From the NCBI GenBank assembly GCA_017557475.1, contig JAFYYO010000328.1:1-6079 (forward strand): a DNA stretch of 6,079 nt. Reading direction: 5' to 3'. Positions 1-6,079 of this stretch are shown here, piece after piece. Under the pieces are notes generated by a model. It was not told the origin of the DNA. It searched no databases and saw only the letters and a list, made by a program, of their open reading frames with translations. The first letter of the stretch is position 1. Each line of letters opens with the position of its first letter. The DNA comes from Bacteroidaceae bacterium. GTDB taxonomy: Bacteria; Bacteroidota; Bacteroidia; Bacteroidales; Bacteroidaceae. Position numbers and translations under genes: made by a program.

Positions 1-1097
1 CTGGTATGGTTCAGCACGATGTCGGCCACCACTTTTGCTCCGCCTTGGTGAAGTCTGTTTATCAATTGCTTCAACTCCTCTCCCGTGCCCCAGGGACTAT
101 GGCCATGGTGTCCGAGTTCATCCTCGAAGGAACCTTGTTTGCTGTAATTCATCGGAAGATAGCCGGTAAAGTCGGCAGTCTCCTGCGACGGAGCAAGCCA
201 TACGAGGTCGAAGTACGTCGCCAAAAGTGGAGCTTCCTCAGCAAGCTTTGCCCATGTCACATCGCCATATTCCGTATAAGGGTTAGGCGTGTTGCCGTCG
301 TGCGCCCAATAGAAAGCTTGCAGCATGACGTCGGGGTTCTTCTCGGGCACAGCCGTTCCGTATAGAGTGGCTTGTTTCGGATTATAGGGATAAACGACGC
401 TCAACTTCCCCGTGGAAGTGTTGAAGGCAAACTCGTAATCGCCCTTGATAGTTGTGGCAAGACGACAATTGTTGCCATCGCCCGTGGACATCGTCCAGTT
501 GGTGCTGTGGGCCTGTGTCATCGTGCCTCCATTGCCGTACCAGTCGTTTCCATGATTAACCTTGAACTCATATTCCTTGCCCGGTTCCAGAGTCAAAGTG
601 GCATATATAGTATTCTCTGTGCCACCGGTTTTGGTCTCAAACTTTGTCGGACCGCTCCAATCTGATGACTTGAAGTTCCCTCGCAGGAGCCAGTCGCCCG
701 TCTCTTCGCCACTACCTTCGTCGGAATATGCGGACCAAGCACCTGGGCTGATTTGCGTGCCGTAGTTCCACTCGGTAATGGTGAACAGGTCTTTTCCGTC
801 TGTTAGGGTCTGGTCTGCCGTTTTGTTCCACAGATTGTCCCAATTGATGGCAGTCGCTCCCGAGCCCATTCGAACGAAGAGCAGACTCGTCCTGGCATCC
901 TCGATATCGGCCGAATAAATATCTCCTGAAACGAGAGCCATCTTGACATCCTGGTCGCCGCCTCCCCACGCATGAATGAAGAACGTGGCACCAGCTTGAT
1001 TCCACTTACTGCTACCTCCAGTATCGAGGTAGATTCTTTTCGCACTAAGCGTCAACGTACAAAGCGCTGAAATCGCAAATATAAGTGTCTTTTTCAT
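1..1097 (-). CDS. Secreted GH13 alpha-amylase-type glycosidase with two N-terminal starch-binding-like modules (partial, C-terminus off the window)
   Basis: Translating the minus strand from the ATG at 1097-1095 gives 365 codons with no stop before the edge. Residues 1-19 form a signal peptide (MKK, hydrophobic core, cleavage probably after LSA19). Residues about 20-113 are beta-rich with many aromatics (KWNQAG, WNKTADQT) and resemble CBM26-type starch-binding modules; this assignment is tentative. After a GSGEETG linker, residues about 133-240 (LLRGNFKSSDW, GKEYEFKVNHG) resemble the X25/pullulanase-type beta-sandwich. The GH13 barrel starts near residue 255 (VMLQAFYW) and reaches conserved region I, DIVLNH, at 359-364. 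The catalytic Asp/Glu residues of regions II-IV lie beyond the edge, so activity cannot be judged. GH13 enzymes of this layout hydrolyse alpha-1,4-glucans such as starch or glycogen. Cys13 is preceded by Leu, so there is no proper lipobox; a periplasmic or secreted enzyme is more likely than a SusG-like surface lipoprotein. It has its own -7 promoter element. Confidence 0.9.
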   Translation of the reverse strand, partial: MKKTLIFAISALCTLTLSAKRIYLDTGGSSKWNQAGATFFIHAWGGGDQDVKMALVSGDIYSADIEDARTSLLFVRMGSGATAINWDNLWNKTADQTLTDGKDLFTITEWNYGTQISPGAWSAYSDEGSGEETGDWLLRGNFKSSDWSGPTKFETKTGGTENTIYATLTLEPGKEYEFKVNHGNDWYGNGGTMTQAHSTNWTMSTGDGNNCRLATTIKGDYEFAFNTSTGKLSVVYPYNPKQATLYGTAVPEKNPDVMLQAFYWAHDGNTPNPYTEYGDVTWAKLAEEAPLLATYFDLVWLAPSQETADFTGYLPMNYSKQGSFEDELGHHGHSPWGTGEELKQLINRLHQGGAKVVADIVLNHT

Positions 1098-1121
1098 AAC
1101 GATTCAACATCTATTACAGGG

Positions 1122-1129
1122 CAAAGTTA
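1122..1129 (-). promoter_or_regulatory. Bacteroidota -7 element (TAACTTTG) upstream of the GH13 gene
   Basis: On the minus strand 1129-1122 reads TAACTTTG, a full match to the Bacteroidota TAnnTTTG element. It lies 24 bp before the GH13 ATG, giving a predicted 5' UTR of roughly 20 nt without a Shine-Dalgarno sequence. No TTTG is found at the expected 19-21 nt spacing upstream, so the -33 half is missing or degenerate. The promoter may be weak, regulator-dependent, or supplemented by read-through from the 230-residue gene 95 bp upstream. Confidence 0.55.
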
Positions 1130-1192
1130 AGCAAAATTTCTGAGAAAGAGGTATGAGGTCTAATATAATTTCAAAATATGCACTCTTTTTGT

Positions 1193-1885
1193 TTATCCTA
1201 CGCTTTGGCAAAAGGCTTCGTAGCTCTGCTCCAGGCGGGCTATCTGATAAGGCTGCAGGCGGAGAGAGAAAGTACCGGTCAACTCCTCTAAGCCGAAAGC
1301 AACCTTGATAATACTTGCCAAATTGAAGCTTGGGCCTGTGCCGCGTTTCATCAACTGGCGGGTAACCTTCAAAACCTCTACGCGGTCGTGCTCGATGTAA
1401 CGAAGCGAACGAAGCAGGAGGAACAGGCAGGGCAAAGTATCAACCCTGACCAAATAAACCATCTGCTCGCGGCCTTTCGGAATGCCCAACACGGAGAAGA
1501 ATTGCTCGACGAGTTTAGGAGATTCGAGTTCAGGCAGAATGAGGAGCGCCACCTTCTGACGCTCAACCTCATTAAAGCTAGCCGTAAGCCGCTTGAAAGG
1601 CTCATCGGAAAGACTCGCAGTTCCTCGTTTCAGCCGCACCAAAAAAGTCTTCATGAGCGTGATGAGGTAGGCCTTGCTCTCATGATAGACAAGTGCTTCG
1701 GTCATCTTCCAATAGAGTTCGACGGGGTACTCGAGGAGCAGACGCTCTCCGAGCATATAGCCGGCAGTCCGTTGCTCACTTCTCGAGAACGACGAAAGCA
1801 GGCGAACAAGTTCCTCTGAATCCCCTGTCTGCAAGGACGGAAGCAACTTCTGCTCTATGGTTTTGCTATAATGTTTCTCTGTCAT
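1193..1885 (-). CDS. Unrecognised 230-residue, leucine-rich, predicted all-helical cytosolic protein
   Basis: I do not recognise this protein. The start is placed at the ATG at 1885-1883 (MTEKHYSKTIEQ) because the open frame upstream (FLNFALLIR) is translated from the promoter -7 element and then from antisense of namZ. The stop is TAA at 1195-1193. There is no signal peptide or membrane segment. The sequence is rich in Leu, Glu, Arg and Ser, with successive amphipathic helices and few Gly/Pro breaks, for example SEELVRLLSSFSRSEQR near the N-terminus and LFLLLRSLRYIEHDRVEVLK further on. This would suit a helical-repeat (HEAT/ARM-like) or helical-bundle fold, which is inference only. No catalytic or DNA-binding motif stands out. 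It is transcribed divergently from namZ with its own consensus promoter, and the amylase gene follows 95 bp downstream on the same strand. The frame is intact and it carries well-placed expression signals, so a real gene is likely. Confidence 0.8.
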   Translation of the reverse strand: MTEKHYSKTIEQKLLPSLQTGDSEELVRLLSSFSRSEQRTAGYMLGERLLLEYPVELYWKMTEALVYHESKAYLITLMKTFLVRLKRGTASLSDEPFKRLTASFNEVERQKVALLILPELESPKLVEQFFSVLGIPKGREQMVYLVRVDTLPCLFLLLRSLRYIEHDRVEVLKVTRQLMKRGTGPSFNLASIIKVAFGLEELTGTFSLRLQPYQIARLEQSYEAFCQSVG

Positions 1886-1899
1886 GCGAATGAGTAGTG

Positions 1900-1931
1900 C
1901 AAAGTTAAGGAAAACATTTAGAATGGGCAAA
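1900..1931 (-). promoter_or_regulatory. Bacteroidota promoter for the 230-residue gene
   Basis: On the minus strand, TTTG at 1931-1928 is followed after exactly 20 nt by TAACTTTG at 1907-1900, fitting the TTTG-N19-21-TAnnTTTG consensus of the Bacteroidota primary sigma factor. Transcription should start near 1896, giving a 5' UTR of about 10 nt before the ATG at 1885. No Shine-Dalgarno sequence is present. This promoter also confirms that the upstream extension of the open frame (to 2338) is not translated. Confidence 0.75.
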
Positions 1932-1959
1932 CATTTCGAAGATAAATAATGATTATATG

Positions 1960-1990
1960 TTTGAGAAATCAAATAAAATCCGTAACTTTG
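1960..1990 (+). promoter_or_regulatory. Bacteroidota promoter for namZ, implying a leaderless mRNA
   Basis: TTTG at 1960-1963 is followed after 19 nt by TAACTTTG at 1983-1990, a full consensus match. The -7 element ends only 6 bp before the ATG at 1997. Start sites in this promoter class lie a few nucleotides after the TAnnTTTG box, so the mRNA should begin about 0-4 nt from the start codon. The element is separated by 28 bp from the divergent promoter's TTTG at 1928-1931. Confidence 0.75.
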
Positions 1991-1996
1991 CGACCG

Positions 1997-3181
1997 ATGA
2001 AGACAAGAATCATAGCACTTTTCGTGGCTCTCCTGCCTGTTTACGGGCACCTTTGGGGGCAGCGCGTTATAACGGGCGACGAGCGGACAGAACTCTATCT
2101 GCCGCTTATTCAGGGAAAGCGCGTGGCGCTCTTCAGCAACCAAACTGGACTCGTGGGCGAAGAGAATCGGCATGTACTGGATCTGCTCGTGGAAAAGGGC
2201 GCAAATGTGAAAGCCGTCTTTTCGCCAGAACATGGTTTCCGAGGTCATGCCGATGCCGGAGCCGTAGTGGCGGACGAAGTGGACGAGCGGACAGGAATCC
2301 CCATCCTTTCGCTTTACGGGCAGAACAGAAAGAAGCATCTCGGAGAAGAAACCATGAGTATGTTCGACATACTACTGGTTGACATTCAAGATGTTGGCTT
2401 GCGCTATTATACATACCACGTGACCATGTGCCACCTGATGGATGCCTGCGCGAAATACGGGCGAGAAATCATCATTCTGGACCGTCCGAACCCCAACGGG
2501 CATTATGTGGACGGACCCATTCTCGACGTGGAACTTCGTAGCGGAGTCGGCTATCTGCCAATTCCTGTCGTGCACGGCATGTCGCTTGGCGAACTGGCGC
2601 AAATGGCAATTGGAGAAAAATGGCTAAACGAGGGCAACGAATGCAAGCTGACGGTAATTCCCTGCCAGAACTACACGCATCAAACTCACTACACTTTGCC
2701 TGTCGCTCCGTCGCCCAATCTGCCCAACATGCAAGCCATCTACCTCTATCCTTCGCTCTGCCCGTTCGAGGGTACGGTGGTCAGTATGGGACGCGGTACG
2801 GACAAACCCTTCCAACAATATGGACATCCCGCGATGCGAGCCTGCCACAGCTATTCTTTCACTCCACAAAGCATGCCTGGAGCCACGCGTCCGACGCTAA
2901 TGGGAGAGAGGTGCTACGGCGAAGATTTATCGGCCATCCCCTACGATTCAATATGGCAAAAGCAGATGAGCTTGGCCTACGTCATAGATGCCTATCGATG
3001 CTTAAATAATGAGGGCAAGGCTGACGGGTTCTTCACTTCTTTCTTCGACAAACTGCTGGGTCAGACTTACGTCCGTGAGATGATTGAGAAAGGATGCAGC
3101 GAAACAGAAATCCGCGCTCTCTGGAAGGACGAAGTGGAGGCGTTCAAGCAAAAGCGGCAGAAATACCTGTTATATGAATAA
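1997..3181 (+). CDS. namZ: DUF1343/NamZ family exo-beta-N-acetylmuramidase (GH171), exported
   Basis: This is a complete 394-residue protein, close to the usual family length. The ATG at 1997 is chosen because it begins a signal peptide (MKTRIIALFVALL, cleavage about residue 21-22, GQ|R or G|Q); the frame's upstream ATG at 1949 precedes the promoter. DUF1343 hallmarks run in order: LFSNQTG (45-51), FSPEHGFRG (75-83) with a likely catalytic Glu78 and neighbouring His79, DIQDVGLRYYTY (129-140), LDRPNPNG (161-168), VHGMSLGEL (192-200), SPNLPN, FEGT and GRGTDKPF, and the C-terminal KYLLY. Characterised members (Bacillus subtilis NamZ/YbbC, Tannerella forsythia NamZ) release terminal N-acetylmuramic acid from the non-reducing end of peptidoglycan fragments, for recycling or scavenging. 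A periplasmic role in peptidoglycan turnover is therefore likely; the exact substrate (free versus peptide-bearing chains) cannot be read from the sequence. No other muropeptide recycling gene (nagZ, amidase, murQ, transporter) is in the window. Paralogues occur in Bacteroidota, so orthology to a particular NamZ is uncertain. Confidence 0.92.
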   Translation: MKTRIIALFVALLPVYGHLWGQRVITGDERTELYLPLIQGKRVALFSNQTGLVGEENRHVLDLLVEKGANVKAVFSPEHGFRGHADAGAVVADEVDERTGIPILSLYGQNRKKHLGEETMSMFDILLVDIQDVGLRYYTYHVTMCHLMDACAKYGREIIILDRPNPNGHYVDGPILDVELRSGVGYLPIPVVHGMSLGELAQMAIGEKWLNEGNECKLTVIPCQNYTHQTHYTLPVAPSPNLPNMQAIYLYPSLCPFEGTVVSMGRGTDKPFQQYGHPAMRACHSYSFTPQSMPGATRPTLMGERCYGEDLSAIPYDSIWQKQMSLAYVIDAYRCLNNEGKADGFFTSFFDKLLGQTYVREMIEKGCSETEIRALWKDEVEAFKQKRQKYLLYE

Positions 3182-3183
3182 CA

Positions 3184-6012
3184 TCAATTAAAGAGCCTAA
3201 CATCATGGCTCATCAAACTCTTCATTTGGGGAAGGATGGGTTCGAAAGGTCCTTTGGAATGGCGTCGGCGTTTGATTTCAGCTGTCAGTTGGCCCTCCAC
3301 ATCGTGGTCGATAGAGCCTTCCGCAGGTTTTCCTACACCCAGATTTCGAGGCCATTCCTGTGCTTCCTTAATAAGACGGGATGCTTTCCGGTAATCCCCA
3401 GAATCAATAGCAGATGCAGCTAGGTGTAGTTTGATGTCTCGGTACTTGTCATGGCTCCCGCGCATTCCCTCGAAAGGCAGTATCACAAGAGAAGAGAGCA
3501 GGGCATCGGCCTCTTCATAACGACCGGCAGCGACATAGGCATCCACCAGTGCATCACCTATCTGGACGTTATCGGAACAATTGGAACGAAAGGCTTGTAG
3601 CATCTCGATGGCTTCTTCTGCCTTGCCGTTACTAATGAGCGACATGGCCAAAATGCGACGATATCGCCAAGCTTCCGGGTCAATCTCAATTGCTTTGCGG
3701 ACATCAGCCATATCGCCTGAGAACGCTTGATAACGATAAATATAATAAGGGGCATACGTTGCGTCGTCGGCTGAGACGAGAAAGCGAGCAGCATCTCCAT
3801 CACCAAGATAGTCCTTCAGCAACGCGAGCAAATATCGGCTTTGCCAATGTCCGCCGTATGCCAAAGCCCATTCAAGAGGCGCCACAGATTCCGTTCGGAA
3901 TGGAAACACGAAATCGAGCGCCTGTTTCTCAGCAACTTCTATCGCATTTGTGTCATCACGCAGCCAGGCCATCCAAAGTGCCGTAAGGGCATTCTGGTTG
4001 GGCAGAGCCGCAAGGATGTCCACGGCTTCACTATCCAAATGGATGCTGTGGTAGAAAACAGCCAACTCCAGATACTCCTCCCAGGGGATTTCCTCGCTAA
4101 AGGATTTGGCAAATTCCTCTGCCGAGAGAGTGCCTGTAAGCATCTTTTCAGCATCAGCAAAGTGACTCAAGGGATCAAGGGCAAGAATCTGTTCCATCCC
4201 CTCCCCAGTCTGCTTATAAAGAATCATCAAGGCCGTGACGTTATGCGCATTGCTTATGAGCGCCTTCCGAGCATATTCCGCAGCCAATCTGCTATTGCCC
4301 AAACGGCTATGCAGCCGAGCCACTTCAGTAAGGCATGCCGAGCGAAGCGCACTATGGGAAATGGCAGCAACCTCGAAGCAGTCAAGGGCTTCTTCATCCT
4401 TTCCAAGTGCAACAGCAGCCATGCCTGCCACATAGCCTGCCTCGGGATTGTATTGGTCGATAGTGAGGGCCTGACAAGCTAGGTTCCACGCCTCCTTATT
4501 TTGCATGCGCAAGAGATGAAAGTGTGCCTTCAGGGCTAAGGCATCAACATAGGCAGAATCTTGTTCCAAGGCTTTAGCAATGGCCTGTTCAGCCTTGTCA
4601 TACCTGCGAAGTCCCAGATAGTCGCGTGCCATAAGCAACCAGGCCGAGGCCGTCGAACCGTTGAATTTCGGATTGCGGTTGAGGGGACGTTCGGAGATGT
4701 CCTTTTCTGCCCGCCAGAGCACTTTCCCCTCTATCAAGACCTTACTGGGCATGCCTTCAACATCCACCCAGACAGGCTGGGCAGGACGCAGATTGTGCTT
4801 TGACGTGTAGAGTGTCTTTCCCTCACCTCCAAGTATCGTCAAGGTACCGCTGGCAGCCTGGAGCGGATAGATGCCCACATGTGTACCCTTCTCGTCATTC
4901 TTTACATCCGTCACGGCATCCAGCGACACCTCGTCTGCCACACCGATACCGCTATATGGCAACCAATATTCTGTCCATTCGTCGGTACCGAATGGAGCGA
5001 AGAGCGGCTGTCTGAAAGAGGATTCTAGAGAACTTCTTTCCATGTTCTGATTATATAGTCGTCCTCCTTGCATCTCCACGTACTGTATGCCACAATCTGT
5101 AAGCATGTCAACCCATATCTGTCCGTCATCATTTCGCGACCATGCAAAATACTTGCGTCCTAGTTTCTCGTCGCGCATAGCATAGTGCAACATTCCCCAG
5201 TCGCTCTTCTCATAAAAAGCCCCGAAGAAAGGCTTGCGTGTGCCCACAACATGGTACGAAATGGCGGGCAATCCATCCTGATTGGCATAGTAGGAAATGT
5301 CTCGGCCACGGCCATCCAGGGGATACGAGAGATATTCTCCCTCATGACCGATGGCATGTGAGCCAGGAAAAACCAAAACCAGATCATTTGCCGAGGCTAC
5401 ACCGGAATTCGTCCACGAATAATAAGGCTGGTAACAGCCGGTAAGGTTATACCAGGTGGAGGTGGTACGCAGCCACACGGCATCCTTTGGCAGATTTATC
5501 TCCACACACCAACGGCTGTGGCTTGTCATCTCTAAGACACCAATGAAACAACTGACACTACCATCCTTCTTAACTTCCGTGCGCCAATCCACGGGATGGG
5601 CACACGAGGGCGCATGGCCGATGACACCATAGTTGAACTCAATGCCGCCACTGGTCCAGGGACCTCTCATGGCAATATCACGAAACTTCACAACATTATT
5701 GTCGTAGAACATCTCTTTCCCAGCGGTTTTATCGAACACCGACCACACCTTCCCACCAATTTCAGGGAAGATTTTCACTCTAAGGTAAGGATTCTCAAGC
5801 ACCACTATCTTCCACGAATGCTTTTCAGGAGTGGTGGAGAACTCGTCGAAGTTGCAATAAGGATAGCAGTTGCGCTTTACCTGAGGGATGGGATTCGGGT
5901 CGCCGAAAGGATAGGTAGTCATTACGGTATCCTTCACAATCACGGTCTGGGCAACAGCGGTCAGGCATGCAGCCACGACAATCCCCAACAGGAACAGTTT
6001 CTTCATATTCAT
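3184..6012 (-). CDS. Exported DUF5107 domain protein with C-terminal tetratricopeptide repeats
   Basis: From the ATG at 6012-6010 the protein has 942 residues. This start sits 6 nt from a GAAGGA site and begins the signal peptide; the ATG at 6006 is an alternative, and the GTG at 6042 would only add ten residues before it. The signal peptide (MNMKKLFLLGIVVAAC...AVAQ) is probably cut after Ala21, though VAAC at 13-16 could be read as a lipobox. Residues about 35-360 match DUF5107: NPYLRVKIFPEIGGKVW (74-90), FRDIAMRGPWTSGGIEFNYG (110-129), IGHAPS, YYSW, FPGSHAIGHEG, QYVEMQGGRLYNQN, and EYWLPY. Residues about 375-440 form a second beta-rich segment. From about 455 to 890 the chain is helical with TPR-like units, clearest at 455-600 (YDKAEQAIAKALEQDS) and 760-880 (GKAEEAIEML, GRYEEADALL). 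DUF5107 has no biochemical function that I know; the beta-rich region resembles galactose-mutarotase-like carbohydrate-binding folds, which is inference. TPRs usually mediate protein contacts. It converges on namZ with a 2-bp gap. Confidence 0.9.
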   Translation of the reverse strand: MNMKKLFLLGIVVAACLTAVAQTVIVKDTVMTTYPFGDPNPIPQVKRNCYPYCNFDEFSTTPEKHSWKIVVLENPYLRVKIFPEIGGKVWSVFDKTAGKEMFYDNNVVKFRDIAMRGPWTSGGIEFNYGVIGHAPSCAHPVDWRTEVKKDGSVSCFIGVLEMTSHSRWCVEINLPKDAVWLRTTSTWYNLTGCYQPYYSWTNSGVASANDLVLVFPGSHAIGHEGEYLSYPLDGRGRDISYYANQDGLPAISYHVVGTRKPFFGAFYEKSDWGMLHYAMRDEKLGRKYFAWSRNDDGQIWVDMLTDCGIQYVEMQGGRLYNQNMERSSLESSFRQPLFAPFGTDEWTEYWLPYSGIGVADEVSLDAVTDVKNDEKGTHVGIYPLQAASGTLTILGGEGKTLYTSKHNLRPAQPVWVDVEGMPSKVLIEGKVLWRAEKDISERPLNRNPKFNGSTASAWLLMARDYLGLRRYDKAEQAIAKALEQDSAYVDALALKAHFHLLRMQNKEAWNLACQALTIDQYNPEAGYVAGMAAVALGKDEEALDCFEVAAISHSALRSACLTEVARLHSRLGNSRLAAEYARKALISNAHNVTALMILYKQTGEGMEQILALDPLSHFADAEKMLTGTLSAEEFAKSFSEEIPWEEYLELAVFYHSIHLDSEAVDILAALPNQNALTALWMAWLRDDTNAIEVAEKQALDFVFPFRTESVAPLEWALAYGGHWQSRYLLALLKDYLGDGDAARFLVSADDATYAPYYIYRYQAFSGDMADVRKAIEIDPEAWRYRRILAMSLISNGKAEEAIEMLQAFRSNCSDNVQIGDALVDAYVAAGRYEEADALLSSLVILPFEGMRGSHDKYRDIKLHLAASAIDSGDYRKASRLIKEAQEWPRNLGVGKPAEGSIDHDVEGQLTAEIKRRRHSKGPFEPILPQMKSLMSHDVRLFN

Positions 6013-6018
6013 ATTAAA

Positions 6019-6024
6019 TCCTTC
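6019..6024 (-). promoter_or_regulatory. Shine-Dalgarno-like site (GAAGGA) deciding the DUF5107 gene start
   Basis: The minus strand reads GAAGGA at 6024-6019, 6 nt before the ATG at 6012 and 12 nt before the ATG at 6006. The spacing favours 6012 as the start. The other three genes here lack such a site. No TTTG/TAnnTTTG promoter pair is seen between 6013 and 6079, so the message may come from upstream, beyond the window. Confidence 0.45.
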
Positions 6025-6079
6025 AAACAAATAAGACTTCACGACCGCGGAAGGAAACTCTCTAAATGCGTTTTAGCCA

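Noticed and set aside
6..765. Overlapping plus-strand open frames
   Set aside because: They are antisense to the clearly recognisable GH13 gene and show no protein family features.
1388..1819. 143-codon plus-strand open frame
   Set aside because: It is antisense to the 230-residue gene, which has the better start and a matching promoter. The frame shows no domain and no upstream signal.
1886..2338. Upstream extension of the 230-residue frame to give a 381-residue protein
   Set aside because: The extra codons lie antisense to namZ and across both promoters, and the short form begins just downstream of a consensus promoter.
3186..3211. Hairpin GAGCC-9 nt-GGCTC followed by TTTAATT on the minus strand as an intrinsic terminator
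   Set aside because: The stem is only 5 bp, and the U-rich stretch covers the last two codons and reaches the first base of the TGA, so termination there would remove or abut the stop codon.
3841..4482. 213-codon plus-strand open frame
   Set aside because: It is wholly antisense to the DUF5107-TPR gene, has an unlikely composition (rich in Ser, Arg, His and Cys without domain pattern) and no promoter or ribosome site.
5961..5976. Lipobox-like VAAC in the DUF5107 protein signal peptide
   Set aside because: It fits the pattern, but the following residues (LTAVAQT) lack the acidic residues typical of surface lipoproteins and form a good type I site (AVA|Q). Left as an open alternative.
6013..6042. 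GTG start at 6042 for the DUF5107 gene
   Set aside because: It would add ten polar and aromatic residues before a normal signal peptide, and the GAAGGA site is correctly spaced for the ATG at 6012.
1..6079. CRISPR arrays, insertion sequences, tRNA genes, riboswitches and other new multi-gene systems
   Set aside because: No regularly spaced repeats, terminal inverted repeats, transposase or RNA gene signatures were seen. The intergenic spaces (95, 111, 2 and 67 bp) leave little room for them.

Overview
The window most likely comes from a Bacteroidales bacterium, plausibly of the Prevotella/Bacteroides type. Three things point there: promoters of the Bacteroidota form (TTTG, a 19-20 nt spacer, then TAnnTTTG), near absence of Shine-Dalgarno sequences, and the protein families present (a DUF5107-TPR protein, a DUF1343/NamZ protein and a secreted multi-module GH13 amylase). 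The genus is an inference and cannot be settled from this sequence alone.

Layout. Positions 1-1097 (minus) hold the N-terminal 365 codons of a secreted GH13 alpha-amylase-type enzyme with two predicted N-terminal starch-binding modules; it runs off the left edge at conserved region I. Next, 1193-1885 (minus) encodes a 230-residue, leucine-rich, apparently cytosolic protein that I do not recognise. A 111-bp intergenic region (1886-1996) carries two divergent promoters. The right-hand one drives 1997-3181 (plus), a complete secreted DUF1343/NamZ (GH171) exo-beta-N-acetylmuramidase-type protein, and its position implies a leaderless or nearly leaderless mRNA. Only 2 bp after the NamZ stop, the convergent gene 3184-6012 (minus) ends. 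It encodes a 942-residue exported protein with an N-terminal DUF5107 beta-rich region and a long TPR-type helical C-terminal half. The 67 bp to its right contain a Shine-Dalgarno-like site but no convincing promoter, so it may be transcribed from a gene outside the window.

How the genes relate. Three of the four products are exported and belong to families linked, or plausibly linked, to carbohydrate processing: alpha-glucan (GH13), peptidoglycan muramic acid (NamZ), and an undetermined ligand (DUF5107). No SusC/SusD pair, sugar transporter or regulator is present, and the gene orientations do not form one operon, so this is not a demonstrable polysaccharide utilisation locus. I see no tRNA, rRNA, CRISPR array, insertion sequence or phage gene. 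No stretch over 300 bases lacks a gene. I found no clear new multi-gene system; the most interesting items are the leaderless NamZ promoter, the uncharacterised DUF5107-TPR protein and the orphan 230-residue protein.
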